Source: Deefgea piscis (GTDB lineage: Bacteria > Pseudomonadota > Gammaproteobacteria > Burkholderiales > Chitinibacteraceae). Taken from it: a DNA stretch of 64,000 bases. Under the pieces are notes generated by a model. That model saw only the letters and a program-made list of their open reading frames with translations, was not told the origin of the DNA and made no database searches. Positions 23,208-32,443 of this stretch are shown here, piece by piece. The DNA is taken from contig NZ_CP054143.1 in assembly GCF_013284055.1 (NCBI RefSeq), positions 1,302,001 to 1,366,000 of the forward strand, in the 5' to 3' direction. The position numbers and the translations under genes were made by a program. Numbering within the stretch: the first letter of the stretch is position 1; each line of letters opens with the position of its first letter.

Positions 23208-23978
23208 CTACACTTTTTGAGATGAAACCGGTGAAAAATACCGGCAAATCGAACGGGTAATACCATCATCGCCCGCCTCGGTTAGCACTATATGCTGAGC
23301 GCCATGCGCTTTGAGTGCTGCTGCAATTCGTGGGTGCGGAACAAAATAGAGCCTACATTGTAACTTGAGCTGCGCTTGCTCTCCAGCCCAGTTCAATAAG
23401 TGTTGTGCGGCTTCCGAGCTAGAAATAATAATGCCATCACAGCCCAAAGCCAATTGTTGCTCAATCTCTGGTCGATCTAAAGCGGCCACAGTGCGCTGGT
23501 AGGCCGTCACCAATTGTACGCTGGCACCCGCTGCGATTAAGCCCGCTGGCAAAATATCGCGGCCACCATTGCCACGAAACAGCACAATTTTTTTGCCGGT
23601 TTGCTCACCCAACGTCGCCAACAAACCTTCACCATCAAATTGCTGCGCGGGACAAATGATGTGCTGCATGCCTAATTGGGCGGCTCGTTCGGCACTGCCC
23701 GGACCAATGACGGCAACGGGTAAATGACTGGGCCAAGGCTTTGAGTGTGCCAACATCACTTGATCTAATGCCGAAGGACTAATAAAAATCGCCAGATCAA
23801 ATTGCTCGAGCTGGGCCAGTGCATTCTGTAGTTCTTGCGCTGGATTGGGGGGCGAAATTGTCAGTAGTGGAAGGGTATGGCTCTGTGCGCCATGCTTAGA
23901 GAGTGACGCAGCTAAATACCCGGCCTGTGCTTCAGGCCGAGTGATCCATAATCGCAAGCCGGCAAGCGCTAAAGTCAT
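23208..23978 (-). CDS. hemD: uroporphyrinogen-III synthase
   Basis: Cyclises hydroxymethylbilane with inversion of ring D. The 256-residue product shows the bilobal HemD pattern: [20 protein letters not shown] at the start, [40 protein letters not shown], and [15 protein letters not shown] near the end. Sequence conservation is low in this family but the motifs and position after hemC are convincing. Overlaps hemC by four bases. Confidence 0.93.
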   Translation of the reverse strand: MTLALAGLRLWITRPEAQAGYLAASLSKHGAQSHTLPLLTISPPNPAQELQNALAQLEQFDLAIFISPSALDQVMLAHSKPWPSHLPVAVIGPGSAERAAQLGMQHIICPAQQFDGEGLLATLGEQTGKKIVLFRGNGGRDILPAGLIAAGASVQLVTAYQRTVAALDRPEIEQQLALGCDGIIISSSEAAQHLLNWAGEQAQLKLQCRLYFVPHPRIAAALKAHGAQHIVLTEAGDDGITRSICRYFSPVSSQKV

Positions 23979-24910
23979 ACCGCTAGTTGTTTAAGAATCT
24001 CGCGAGCGCCCTCGGTGCAGAGTAAGTCGGCAACGATACGCCCTAAGCCATCCGCAGCCGCGAATGAGCCATTGGATTCGGCAACCACACGATGGCTACC
24101 ATCGGGCATCGCCACTAAACCGCGTAAGCGTAAAAAGCCTTCTTCATTGGTGGCATAAGCCGCCAGCGGAATTTGGCATGAGCCATTTAAGCGCCGTGAT
24201 AAGGCCCGTTCCGCTGTGACGCAAGCGGCAGTTTCGGCGTGATTGAATGGCGCCAGTAAGGCCATTAAATCCGCGCGATCGCTGCAAATTTCAATCCCTA
24301 CAGCGCCTTGCCCCGGTGCCGGTAGGCTAATTTCAGGTGACAGCTCGCAAGCGATACGTTCGGTAAGACCGAGTCGTTTTAAACCGGCGGCCGCTAAGAT
24401 AATGGCGTCAAACTCACCGTCGTCGAGTTTTTTGAGACGGGTGCCGACATTGCCACGCAGCGGCTTAACCACTAAATGCGGATACAGTGAGCGAATTTGG
24501 CTTTCGCGGCGCAAGCTGGCGGTGCCCACAATTGCACCAGCAGGCAGCTCGTCCGGATGTTTGAATCGATTGGAAACAAAGGCATCACGCGGATCTTCGC
24601 GCTCACCGATTGCCGCCAGGCTAAAGCCTTCTGGCAATACCATAGGTACGTCTTTCATTGAGTGTACGGCCAAGTCGGCGCGACCCTCACTCATGGCTTG
24701 TTCGAGCTCTTTGACGAACAAGCCTTTGCCGCCGATTTTATTTAACGTGACGTCTAAAATTTTATCGCCTTGCGTGGTAATCCCCAGTAATTGCACCGAT
24801 AAATGCGGATAGGTTTTTTCGAGCCAAGACTTCACAAAATGAGCTTGCCAGAGTGCCAGCGGGCTTTCGCGAGTGGCGATGACCACTTTGGTAGGCAGAG
24901 TTGGGCTCAT
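23975..24910 (-). CDS. hemC: hydroxymethylbilane synthase (porphobilinogen deaminase)
   Basis: Polymerises four porphobilinogens in tetrapyrrole synthesis; cytosolic. The 311 residues include [19 protein letters not shown], the loop VHSMKDVPM and the cofactor-attachment Cys in [20 protein letters not shown] precedes the ATG. It leads the hemCDXY unit, in which neighbouring genes overlap or nearly touch. Confidence 0.97.
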   Translation of the reverse strand: MSPTLPTKVVIATRESPLALWQAHFVKSWLEKTYPHLSVQLLGITTQGDKILDVTLNKIGGKGLFVKELEQAMSEGRADLAVHSMKDVPMVLPEGFSLAAIGEREDPRDAFVSNRFKHPDELPAGAIVGTASLRRESQIRSLYPHLVVKPLRGNVGTRLKKLDDGEFDAIILAAAGLKRLGLTERIACELSPEISLPAPGQGAVGIEICSDRADLMALLAPFNHAETAACVTAERALSRRLNGSCQIPLAAYATNEEGFLRLRGLVAMPDGSHRVVAESNGSFAAADGLGRIVADLLCTEGAREILKQLAV

Positions 24911-24979
24911 AAGAAAAATCCTTCAGTCAGACAAAAACACAAGTCTAACATGCGCGATGCAGCATGCGCTGCTCGCGCC

Positions 24980-27007
24980 TTATTCGAGATGACGTTTGCG
25001 CTCAGGCTGTGGGCTACTCTCTGTATTGAAGTCAAGAAAGTCCAAATGTGGCACCGTAGATTCTGGGGTGCTCGCCGTTATTTCTGGCTCAAAAGCCGGA
25101 AACATTTCGATTTCCTCTGTTGCTTGAAATAGCATTCCTGGTATTTCATTGTGCACGTCAGGCAGCTGAATATCCAACATGATTTCTGGCTTGCTCATTG
25201 ATGCGCTGTCGCTGACTTCAAAGTCCATTGCCGCAGGTGGTGCGCGCGGTGTTTCGATATCCAAGAACGCAGACATCATCGTTGCCGGTGTTGGCTCTGG
25301 GTGGATATCCAGCTCAACGCTGTTGTTATCCGGCGTGATTAAGGCGCTGCCCATGGTGCCACCGACGGCGCTACTGATGGTGTTGCCCATGGTGCTGGGG
25401 CTATTGTGGCGCTGATAGAGTTCATTCTCTGGATCAAGTTTTGAGCCGATATTACGCACCAGCTCCCAATCGGCTTCGTCTTTTACGATCAAGCTGAGGT
25501 TTTTTGCCAAATTGGCATATTCGGTTTTCATGCCTTGCTGACGGAAAACACGGAATAGCATTAACCAGCGCTCGATGTCTTCAGGGTCTTCATCAATGCT
25601 GCGATACAGTAAATCAATCGCCTCGGCGACCTCGCCTTGCCCGAGCATAATTTGGATTCGTGCCAGATCGACAGAATCAAAATCGCTCACTTCAATCCCC
25701 GCGCCAGGGTGATGTAAAAAAGACATCATGGTTGGCGTGTGCTCAGTGGTTTTATGCCGTGTGGCATAGGTTTTAAACTGCCCCATCAAGGTTTGTTCGC
25801 TATGGGGAGCGAGCTCATTTATTTGCTGCGCTTGGCGACGGCGCCAAAATAGCCAGCCGCCGACCGTGGTGGCAATGCCAATTAAACCTAAACCAATCAA
25901 CCAAGCTGGCGTATTGCTTTCTGGCTCAGCGACTTCTGGCGTTGGCATAATGCGTCTTTTATTCGGTTGACTGGCGGTGATGGCGGCAGTCTCACTGACT
26001 GCTGCGGTTTTGACGGTGCTGGCGATGATGAGTGCATCGGGCGCGCTAGCCATCGGCTGGCTGGCTACTGCTAAGCCAGCGCTCGTATTGAGCTGGCTTA
26101 GGCGTGCATTGAGTTGTTCGACTTCCAGTTGTAATTTGAACTGCAGCTCTTCCAGTGTTTTGACTTTTTCTTCTAAAACTTGAGTGTATTGCGCTGGTGA
26201 TGGCGTGCCCGTGCTCGTTGGTTTAGTGCGTTGACTCGGCTCGCTATCGAGTCGCAATTGACCCGCTTCGACTGTGGGCGTGGTTGGCGATTTTTTTCGC
26301 ACTGAGCGTAGCTTGTCGGGAATGCTCACCACAGTCCCCGCGCTCAGTTCGGCGTTGGGGTCAAGGTCAGGGTTATTGGCGCTGAGTTTTTGCAAATAGC
26401 GTGGGTATTGCGGGGTATTTTCGGGGTAATAGCGTTTCGTGAGTTCGCGCAAACTCATTGGTTTTTTTAGCGTGAGCTGATGATCTGTTCTCGGCGAGAC
26501 GTCTTGCTCATTGCTTGCTTCGGCTCGGCGCGGGCGCACTTCACGCGCTAGTGGGCGACTCGGCGTATCACGTTCGGCTCTGAGTGGTGCGATATTTAAA
26601 AAGGCCGTGAAATCGCGCGTCATTTGTTGATTGGCGCAGGCGAATTTAACCGCAAAAGCAATCGTTGGTTCACCAACCGCAGAACGTGATTCGATTAACA
26701 GTACACCGCTGAGTTCTCCGTTAGGACGGAGTTGGATGGTGGCAGGGCCTAAGCCGGGTAATTCATTGTTGGAGGCGCGTAATTCAATACATTGTTCATT
26801 GATCGCTTCGCCAGCATTTAAGCGATAGGGTACAAGTCCGCGAAAGGGTTGTCCTATGTAGGACTGTAATTGCAACTCGCCCATGGTCATGCCATGAGCT
26901 GAACCAAAACTTAGACCCAGTGTACCAATGGTCGCGCAAAGTGTGGCGCGGCGAAATTTAAAATGCGGCATTGATAATTTAAACCATAAATTGAATATTT
27001 CATTCAT
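24980..27007 (-). CDS. fimV: FimV-like pilus/polar hub protein
   Basis: Large envelope protein of the FimV/TspA family, linked to type IV pilus assembly and polar signalling. The 675 residues comprise a signal segment (to about residue 39), the FimV N-terminal domain LGELQLQSYIGQPFRGLVP-like MGELQLQSYIGQPFRG, a LysM-like part (LRELTKRYYPENT, SIPDK; about 185-235), a coiled coil at 275-308, one membrane helix at about 369-388 (WLIGLGLIGIATTVGGWLFW), and an acidic cytoplasmic part with a TPR-like stretch (IDLLYRSIDEDPEDIERW). The ATG at 27007 is chosen because AGAAGG lies eight bases upstream; the open frame begins at 27025. Confidence 0.85.
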   Translation of the reverse strand: MNEIFNLWFKLSMPHFKFRRATLCATIGTLGLSFGSAHGMTMGELQLQSYIGQPFRGLVPYRLNAGEAINEQCIELRASNNELPGLGPATIQLRPNGELSGVLLIESRSAVGEPTIAFAVKFACANQQMTRDFTAFLNIAPLRAERDTPSRPLAREVRPRRAEASNEQDVSPRTDHQLTLKKPMSLRELTKRYYPENTPQYPRYLQKLSANNPDLDPNAELSAGTVVSIPDKLRSVRKKSPTTPTVEAGQLRLDSEPSQRTKPTSTGTPSPAQYTQVLEEKVKTLEELQFKLQLEVEQLNARLSQLNTSAGLAVASQPMASAPDALIIASTVKTAAVSETAAITASQPNKRRIMPTPEVAEPESNTPAWLIGLGLIGIATTVGGWLFWRRRQAQQINELAPHSEQTLMGQFKTYATRHKTTEHTPTMMSFLHHPGAGIEVSDFDSVDLARIQIMLGQGEVAEAIDLLYRSIDEDPEDIERWLMLFRVFRQQGMKTEYANLAKNLSLIVKDEADWELVRNIGSKLDPENELYQRHNSPSTMGNTISSAVGGTMGSALITPDNNSVELDIHPEPTPATMMSAFLDIETPRAPPAAMDFEVSDSASMSKPEIMLDIQLPDVHNEIPGMLFQATEEIEMFPAFEPEITASTPESTVPHLDFLDFNTESSPQPERKRHLE

Positions 27008-27181
27008 TGTCAGGCCTTCTGGCATTCAACTCAACAAAAAAATAAATAAGATTACGCAATATTCATTTTTAGCTAATTTGCTGAGTTTTTTCAAATATAA
27101 GCATATATTAATGTGCTGGAGAGCAATTGCAGGTTTGTTTGTGCAACTGGCAAAGCATAAAAAATGCTGCACAAAGTCATT

Positions 27182-28234
27182 TCACCATAAACAAAGCTGC
27201 TCCGGTACTTTGCGCTGTTCGTCAAAACGCACCCCTAAACCCAATAAACGCACGGCTTGTGGACTACGTTTTAAACCTTGTTCAAGTAGCCGAATATAGG
27301 TATTTAATTGCGGCGAGTTGCAAATACATTCCACTGTCGTTTGTGTGAAATCAGCAAATTTAATTTTGATAAATGCTTTATGAATTCGCTCATCGGCTAA
27401 ACGCTGCATTCTAATTTGCCAATCGCTAAATAATTCCGCCAGTGCTTGCTGGCACGCCATGGCAGTTAAATCATGGGCGAATGTATTTTCTACCGATAAA
27501 GATTTTCGACTTTCATGCGGGGCCACCGGGCGATGATCGATGCCTTGAGCTTGCTCGTAGAGTAAATGTCCTAAGCGACCAAATTCAGCAATGAGCTGTT
27601 CTAGTGACCAAGCTTGAATATCGGCGCAGGTATGTATACCGCGCAAGGCGAGTTTATCTGCGGTGACCTTACCAATACCCCATAGTTTTCTGGTTGGTAG
27701 CTGCGGCATAAACTCGGCAATATCTTGGGGGCGAATTACAAATTGTCCATTCGGTTTACGCCAATCGCTGGCAATTTTGGCGAGTAATTTATTCGGCGCA
27801 ATGCCTGCGCTGGCGGTAATACCGATTTCGCGTTCGATACGCGCCCGAATTTGCTCGGCCATTCTCGAGGCGCTACCTGCGCAATGCGGTTGGCCGCTAA
27901 CGTCTAAATACGCCTCATCCAAAGACAGCGGCTCGATTTGATCGGTGTAATCGGCAAAAATGGCGCGCATTGCCTGTGATGCCGCTTTGTAACGGGCAAA
28001 ATCGGGTGGAACGACCACCAACTGCCGGCAACGCTGTTGCGCTCGATAGGTCGACATGGCCGAATGAATGCCAAATTGGCGCGCAAGGTAGTTGCAAGTG
28101 GCAATGACGCCACGCCGCTCTGCCGAGCCACCCACGGCGAGGGGGACTGCGCGGAGTTCAGGTCGATCACGCATTTCAACGGCGGCATAAAAGCAGTCGC
28201 AATCGATATGAATAATTTTGCGCTGAGAGGTCAC
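27182..28234 (-). CDS. dinB: DNA polymerase IV
   Basis: Y-family translesion polymerase. The 350 residues contain the catalytic motifs HIDCDCFYAAVEMRD (residues 9-23) and SLDEAYLDVSG, the YLARQFGIHSAM stretch and the helix-hairpin-helix region KLWGIGKVTADKLALRGI. The C-terminus EQLCLW resembles the QLxLF sliding-clamp-binding peptide. No LexA box with clear CTGT-N8-ACAG symmetry was seen upstream, so SOS control is not supported from sequence. Confidence 0.96.
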   Translation of the reverse strand: MTSQRKIIHIDCDCFYAAVEMRDRPELRAVPLAVGGSAERRGVIATCNYLARQFGIHSAMSTYRAQQRCRQLVVVPPDFARYKAASQAMRAIFADYTDQIEPLSLDEAYLDVSGQPHCAGSASRMAEQIRARIEREIGITASAGIAPNKLLAKIASDWRKPNGQFVIRPQDIAEFMPQLPTRKLWGIGKVTADKLALRGIHTCADIQAWSLEQLIAEFGRLGHLLYEQAQGIDHRPVAPHESRKSLSVENTFAHDLTAMACQQALAELFSDWQIRMQRLADERIHKAFIKIKFADFTQTTVECICNSPQLNTYIRLLEQGLKRSPQAVRLLGLGVRFDEQRKVPEQLCLW

Positions 28235-28335
28235 AATGTGGCTTGAGTAAATAAAACAAATTGTACGTTCGTTCTATATGACTGTCAGTATTTTCTGCTT
28301 CAGCGGCAATCGTGCTACTTTGGTATGGTCTTATT

Positions 28336-28382
28336 GGGTATATCGATGTGGATCAATATTTAAATGATTTGCATAGCAATAC
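28336..28382. repeat. GTAT/ATAC palindromic repeat, degenerate copy 2
   Basis: Left end GGGTATATCGATGTGG matches the family consensus; right arm is diverged (GCATAGCAATAC) but still pairs with it at GTAT, ATG and ATCA positions. It lies about 100 bases upstream of dinB and downstream of the small orphan gene. Confidence 0.5.
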
Positions 28383-28452
28383 ATCGCAGTGCCGCCAGTA
28401 ATGACTGGTAGCACTGTTGGTGATTGCACTGCGCTGGCGAAATCCGCGTTGA

Positions 28453-28698
28453 TTAGCGGCAGTAGTTCGCCATGATATAGCTGCGCTGAGTCGGGTATTT
28501 TCGACCGCTAGGGGCGCAGGTTTTTAGCACCACATCGCCAGTGTCACAACGGCGCGACATGGTGACGCGTTGGCCGATGCTGAGTTTTTTGCGTTTATTG
28601 TTGTAGGCGTTGAGAATTGAATCGTAAGTCCCGGTCGCGATGGACTGCTCGACGCCGTGGATAGTCATAAGCTTCAGAATGTAATTGTGCTCGATCAT
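28453..28698 (-). CDS. small hypothetical protein
   Basis: 81 residues, not recognised. The ATG has a good ribosome site (TTGGAG, five bases away), which is the main reason to accept it. The sequence starts MIEHNYILKLMTIHGVEQSI, has a basic centre (NNKRKKLSIGQRVTM) and two Cys residues, with no signal peptide or membrane helix. It stands alone between dinB and the GH13 gene. It could be a lineage-specific protein or a spurious frame. Confidence 0.45.
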   Translation of the reverse strand: MIEHNYILKLMTIHGVEQSIATGTYDSILNAYNNKRKKLSIGQRVTMSRRCDTGDVVLKTCAPSGRKYPTQRSYIMANYCR

Positions 28699-29023
28699 GA
28701 GGTCTCCAATTGCAGCTTATTGAAGCGCCGATCTGCCGCTGTGTTCTACGCTTGATTTGCATTGAGCGCATAGGCACAGCATCAAATCATTGCTTTTAAA
28801 ATGAACCACTCGCGCTCTTTTGCCGTGATGTTTCGTTTGGGCAGCAAACGGCTGAGTCAGCATTCAGTATCTGATTATATTTTTACCATTTTGTTGCAGT
28901 TAAGAAATAAAGTCGGAGTGTTGTTTTTTGGGTTTTGTCAGTTTTGAGTTAGCTAAAAACAATATTGGAGTCGGTTGATGTTCTGCTACGGTTAATGTAT
29001 TTCACTGTCAATGGGGCGATGTG
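28699..29023. other. intergenic region upstream of the GH13 gene
   Basis: About 325 bases between divergent genes, AT-rich in its second half. No coding frame, tRNA or clear hairpin is visible. Promoters for both flanking genes should lie here, but no near-consensus -35/-10 pair could be assigned. Confidence 0.5.
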
Positions 29024-30508
29024 ATGACTCAACTGGATGACCTTACTCGTCGGCGCGCTAGTCAAATTGTGTATCAGATCTTTCCCGAGCGATTTGCCAT
29101 TGGCGGTGGCTTAAGTAGCGCGGAAAAACTCGCCAACGCAGCGTATGCGATGCCGAATGTCGCCAAATGTGGCTGGGATGACAGCACCTTAAATCAGCCA
29201 TGGGGACAGCAATTTTTTGGCGGTGACTTAGATGGTATAGCTGACAAAATCGATTATTTGCTGGATTTAGGGGTGACAGGGATTTACCTCACGCCGATTT
29301 TTAGCGCCCCAAGCAATCATAAATACGACGCCACGGATTTTTTTACTATTGACGCGATGTTTGGTGGTGAAGCGGCACTACTACGTTTGATCGATACATT
29401 GCATCAACAAGGTATGAATCTGACGCTAGATGCCGTGCTTAATCATGTTTCTGAATTTCATCCGTGGTTTTTAGCCGCACAACAAGGCGACCCAAGCAAG
29501 CGTGATTGGTTTACTTTTCTGGCTGATGGGCGTTATTTATGTTGGCAAGATTATGGTTTGATGCCAGAGCTTAATTTGGCCAATCCGGCGGTGAGAGACG
29601 TGCTGTATCGTCAGCCACAAAGCGTAGTGCAATACTGGTTAAGTCGAGGTATCGACAACTGGCGCTTTGATGTCGCGCAAGACGTCGGTATACCCGTCGC
29701 ACAAGAGATGGCCGAGGTGGTGGGTAAAGCGTATCCAGAGGCTGGATTACTTGGTGAATTAAATGGTTTTTCTGGCGGCTGGTTTCAGGCTGGTGCTGGT
29801 TATAGCGGCATGATGAATTACTGGTATCGCACCGCGATTTTGGCTTGGCTGGCAGGCGAAATCGACAGCATACAAATGAATGCGGCGATTCAAGATGCTC
29901 GTGATGCGTATGGCTTGAAAGGCTTGTTGTGTTCGTGGAATATGTTGTCGAGCCACGATACGCCGCGTTTGATTACCACCGTTGGTAATTTGCATGACGC
30001 GCAACTGGCGATGGCGATGCAATTTACTTTGCCGGGTATCCCGCTCGTTTATTACGGCGAAGAAATCGGTATGCAAGGTGGCGCGGATCCAGATTGCCGC
30101 CGGCCAATGCGTTGGAACGAGGCCGACTGGAATCACGCGCAGCGATCGTGGGTTAAGCAATTGATTGCCATTCGCCAGCAAAATACCGCCCTACAGTATG
30201 GCGATATTATCGTTTTGGGCCATCGACTGGCTGGTAATACCCTGGTGTTTTTACGCGCCACCGATGTTCCGGGGGAGGCTGCCTTGGTGGTGGTGAACTT
30301 GGCCGATACGCCGCTGGCGAGTCGTTTATTGATTCCCTATTCGCATTGGTATGACGGCGTGCCATTGCGCGATGCTTTAGGTGGCGCGCCAGATTGCAAA
30401 ATGCAGGCCGGTAGTGTGTTGCTGCAATTGCCTGCACGATCGGTGGCGATTTATCAGGCGTTTGAGCCTTACCAAAACTACACTTTTTTTAAACCGCGGA
30501 ATCAGTAA
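29024..30508 (+). CDS. glycoside hydrolase family 13 enzyme (maltodextrin-active, neopullulanase/cyclomaltodextrinase type)
   Basis: Alpha-glucan hydrolase with the four GH13 regions: region I DAVLNHVS, region II WRFDVAQDV with the nucleophile Asp, region III LLGELNG with the acid/base Glu, and region IV LSSHDTPR. The QIFPERF start and GDLDGIADKIDYLLDLGV resemble the cyclomaltodextrinase/neopullulanase/maltogenic amylase group, though the usual extra N-terminal domain is absent. No signal peptide, so it should act in the cytosol on imported maltodextrins. 494 residues from the ATG at 29024; a GTG directly precedes it. No transporter or regulator lies beside it. Exact substrate not determinable. 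Confidence 0.88.
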   Translation: MTQLDDLTRRRASQIVYQIFPERFAIGGGLSSAEKLANAAYAMPNVAKCGWDDSTLNQPWGQQFFGGDLDGIADKIDYLLDLGVTGIYLTPIFSAPSNHKYDATDFFTIDAMFGGEAALLRLIDTLHQQGMNLTLDAVLNHVSEFHPWFLAAQQGDPSKRDWFTFLADGRYLCWQDYGLMPELNLANPAVRDVLYRQPQSVVQYWLSRGIDNWRFDVAQDVGIPVAQEMAEVVGKAYPEAGLLGELNGFSGGWFQAGAGYSGMMNYWYRTAILAWLAGEIDSIQMNAAIQDARDAYGLKGLLCSWNMLSSHDTPRLITTVGNLHDAQLAMAMQFTLPGIPLVYYGEEIGMQGGADPDCRRPMRWNEADWNHAQRSWVKQLIAIRQQNTALQYGDIIVLGHRLAGNTLVFLRATDVPGEAALVVVNLADTPLASRLLIPYSHWYDGVPLRDALGGAPDCKMQAGSVLLQLPARSVAIYQAFEPYQNYTFFKPRNQ

Positions 30509-30601
30509 TGCCACGCCCAGCGCGTGATTGGCAGTCAACGTAATCGGCTGGGTTTATCGCAGGGTTTAATTTTGAATGGCCATTGATTTTATTGAGATAT
30601 T

Positions 30602-30630
30602 TTTTAATCGCAATAAATTTTGTTTAAAAT
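30602..30630 (+). promoter_or_regulatory. possible promoter of tRNA-Leu
   Basis: TAAAAT at 30625-30630 with a weak TTTTAA box 17 bases upstream; a GC-rich stretch follows (GCTTGCC), as in stable-RNA promoters. The start would be near 30637, about 50 bases before the tRNA. The -35 match is poor. Confidence 0.35.
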
Positions 30631-30687
30631 GCTTGCCAAGCAAGGTCGAATCAGGAATAATCCGCCTCCTACACAGAACACACTCAT

Positions 30688-30772
30688 GCCCGGGTGGCGG
30701 AATTGGTAGACGCAGGGGACTCAAAATCCCCCGCCGAAAGGTGTGCCGGTTCGAGTCCGGCCCCGGGCACCA
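30688..30772 (+). tRNA. tRNA-Leu, anticodon CAA
   Basis: 85-base class II tRNA. Acceptor stem GCCCGGG pairs with CCCGGGC, discriminator A, and CCA is encoded at 30770-30772. The anticodon stem GGGGA/TCCCC holds the loop CTCAAAA, giving anticodon CAA, which reads UUG. The D-loop has TGGTAGACGCA and the T-arm GGTTCGAGTCC. A long variable arm lies between, as required for leucine. Confidence 0.97.
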
Positions 30773-30777
30773 AATTC

Positions 30778-30808
30778 AAAAAAGCCGATCTTTTAGATCG
30801 GCTTTTTT
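30778..30808 (+). terminator. terminator after tRNA-Leu
   Basis: AAAAAAGCCGATCT, loop TT, AGATCGGCTTTTTT: a 14-base perfect stem with symmetrical A/T runs. It can also end the convergent DUF2502-like gene. Confidence 0.92.
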
Positions 30809-30831
30809 ACGTCTGCACATTCCTGTTTTGC

Positions 30832-31140
30832 TTAATCATCATCCCAGTCGCGATCACGATCACGGCCGTGGTGGTGATGCTTTTTATATTTCTTATATCG
30901 CTTATCGTCGCGATCATGCCAGCGTCCTTGATGATAGCGGTAATGCGACGACCAATATCGTGGGCTTTGCCAATAGCGGCCATCCCAGTAATAGCCTCGA
31001 TGATTGCGCGACCCGAGTTGCAAGATTGGCGTTGCTGGTGAAATCACCACCGGGGTGCCGATGGAGATATTGATACTGGCAGTGGCGCTCAGCGGAAAAG
31101 CACATGCTGCGCTGATTGCCAGAATAAAGAGCTTGTTCAT
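30832..31140 (-). CDS. small secreted DUF2502-like (YpeC-type) protein
   Basis: 102 residues with a clear signal peptide (MNKLFILAISAACAFPLSATA) and a mature part like the enterobacterial DUF2502 protein YpeC: SINISIGTP, then RNHRGYYWDGRYWQSPRYW and a tail of His, Arg, Lys and Asp (KKHHHHGRDRDRDWDDD). Function of the family unknown; the His/Asp tail could bind metals, an inference only. The frame is open to 31269, but only the ATG at 31140 starts a signal peptide. The ribosome site is weak. Confidence 0.65.
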   Translation of the reverse strand: MNKLFILAISAACAFPLSATASINISIGTPVVISPATPILQLGSRNHRGYYWDGRYWQSPRYWSSHYRYHQGRWHDRDDKRYKKYKKHHHHGRDRDRDWDDD

Positions 31141-31303
31141 AGACACGATTATCAATAGAAAGCAGCGATTAACTTGTAACGCAAATGTGTGGTGGCCAAT
31201 GGCGATCACACTTTTGCACCTGTACTGAGCATAAGTTCTATCTTCGATTGCAGCTATGATGCAGGCCACTCTTGGGATGGTAATTTTGCGCTACTTCTGG
31301 CGC

Positions 31304-31317
31304 CTGTTGACGTTGGC
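31304..31317 (+). repeat. CTGTTGACGTT short dispersed motif, copy A
   Basis: CTGTTGACGTTGGC in the gap between the DUF2502-like gene and yciH. The same core occurs four more times, on the other strand, up to 38.75 kb. Confidence 0.4.
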
Positions 31318-31436
31318 TGAACCCGCCGCGTTGGCGTGCTGTTCGCGGCGGCGCTGTGTTGTAGCATGCGCACAGTGCTTGGCGTTTTAATTACTTAAGG
31401 TGGCGTTTGCAACAACTAAGCCAGCGCTAGTAGGCA

Positions 31437-31784
31437 TTAGCCTCCGGCACGTTTGGTTTTAAAACCTTGTCGGTTTAGTTCGTTGATGATGCTGTCGCGA
31501 TGCTCGCCTTGGATTTCAATTTGCCCATCTTTGACCGTGCCACCGGTGCCACATAAGGTTTTGAGTTGTTTGCCCAGCGCCGAGAGGGCGGCGCTATCTA
31601 AAATTAAGCCTTTGACGACAATCACCGCCTTGCCCTTACGTAGCTCGCGGCCCACTCGGGCGATACCGTCGCCACTGGGGAGTGCCGCTTTGCAGCTGCA
31701 TGCTGCTTGCGGCTGACGACACGTTGGGCACATTGTGCCGTGCTCGGTTGAATAGACGAGTCCACCGCTGGATTTTTTACTCAT
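31437..31784 (-). CDS. yciH: SUI1-family translation factor YciH
   Basis: 115-residue homologue of eukaryotic eIF1. The C-terminal SUI1 domain is evident ([50 protein letters not shown]). The N-terminal part has a Cys cluster, [13 protein letters not shown], of four Cys, which could bind a metal. Its start overlaps the peptide deformylase stop by eight bases, so they share a transcript and are likely coupled. Confidence 0.93.
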   Translation of the reverse strand: MSKKSSGGLVYSTEHGTMCPTCRQPQAACSCKAALPSGDGIARVGRELRKGKAVIVVKGLILDSAALSALGKQLKTLCGTGGTVKDGQIEIQGEHRDSIINELNRQGFKTKRAGG

Positions 31785-32313
31785 CTTGCTCTGCCTTCAG
31801 CTTGGGAAATAGCACCTCGGTATAGCCAAATTGCGTCATATCGGTGATGCGTTGTGGATACAGCACGCCAAATAGATGGTCGCATTCGTGCTGCACGACG
31901 CGGGCGTGAAAGCCACTCACGGTGCGATCAATTGGAGTACCAAATTGATCAAAGCCTTGATAGCGTATCTGGGTATAGCGCGGTACGACACCTCTTAAGC
32001 CAGGTACAGACAGACACCCCTCCCAGCCAGATTCGAGCTCTATGCCAATGGGAGTAATGATGGGATTGATGAGTATTGTTTGTGGTACCGCATCGGCATC
32101 GGGATAACGCGCATTTTGGGCAAATCCAAACACCACCACTTGCAGGCTTACGCCGATTTGCGGCGCAGCAATACCCACACCTTGGCTGTCGGCCATCGTA
32201 TCGAATAAATCGACGATGAGTGCATGCAGCTCGGGGGTATTAAATTCGCTGACTGTTTGTGCCGTAGTCAGTAGCAAGGGCTCACCCATTTTTAACACTG
32301 GACGAATAGGCAT
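31777..32313 (-). CDS. def: peptide deformylase
   Basis: Fe/Zn hydrolase removing the N-formyl group from nascent proteins. All three motifs are present: [18 protein letters not shown] with the Cys ligand, and [10 protein letters not shown] with the HExxH-type ligands. 178 residues. It sits outside the usual fmt-def locus and is coupled to yciH, so it may be a second deformylase in the genome; this cannot be settled from the window. Confidence 0.95.
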   Translation of the reverse strand: MPIRPVLKMGEPLLLTTAQTVSEFNTPELHALIVDLFDTMADSQGVGIAAPQIGVSLQVVVFGFAQNARYPDADAVPQTILINPIITPIGIELESGWEGCLSVPGLRGVVPRYTQIRYQGFDQFGTPIDRTVSGFHARVVQHECDHLFGVLYPQRITDMTQFGYTEVLFPKLKAEQDE

Positions 32314-32370
32314 GATTGATTTGTGTAAGGAAAAATTTAATTTTAACTGATCGAATCCATGCGCTGAAAT

Positions 32371-32394
32371 AAAAACGGCTGCATATGCAGCCGT
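32371..32394 (-). terminator. terminator of the first chemoreceptor gene
   Basis: ACGGCTGCAT followed by its exact complement ATGCAGCCGT, with a T run (plus-strand AAAA) on the side downstream of the minus-strand gene. It lies about 50 bases after the chemoreceptor stop. Confidence 0.7.
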
Positions 32395-32425
32395 GATTCA
32401 TTTTTGCTGCCAGCGCGGTGGAAAA

Positions 32426-32443
32426 GCAAACGTCAACAGATCC
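32426..32443 (-). repeat. CTGTTGACGTT short dispersed motif, copy B
   Basis: On the minus strand the sequence reads GGATCTGTTGACGTTTGC, at the very 3' end of the first chemoreceptor gene. Confidence 0.4.

Noticed and set aside
28235-28320. LexA/SOS box upstream of dinB
   Set aside because: CTGT is followed by CAGTATTTTCTG, and no CTGT-N8-ACAG symmetry is found on either strand.
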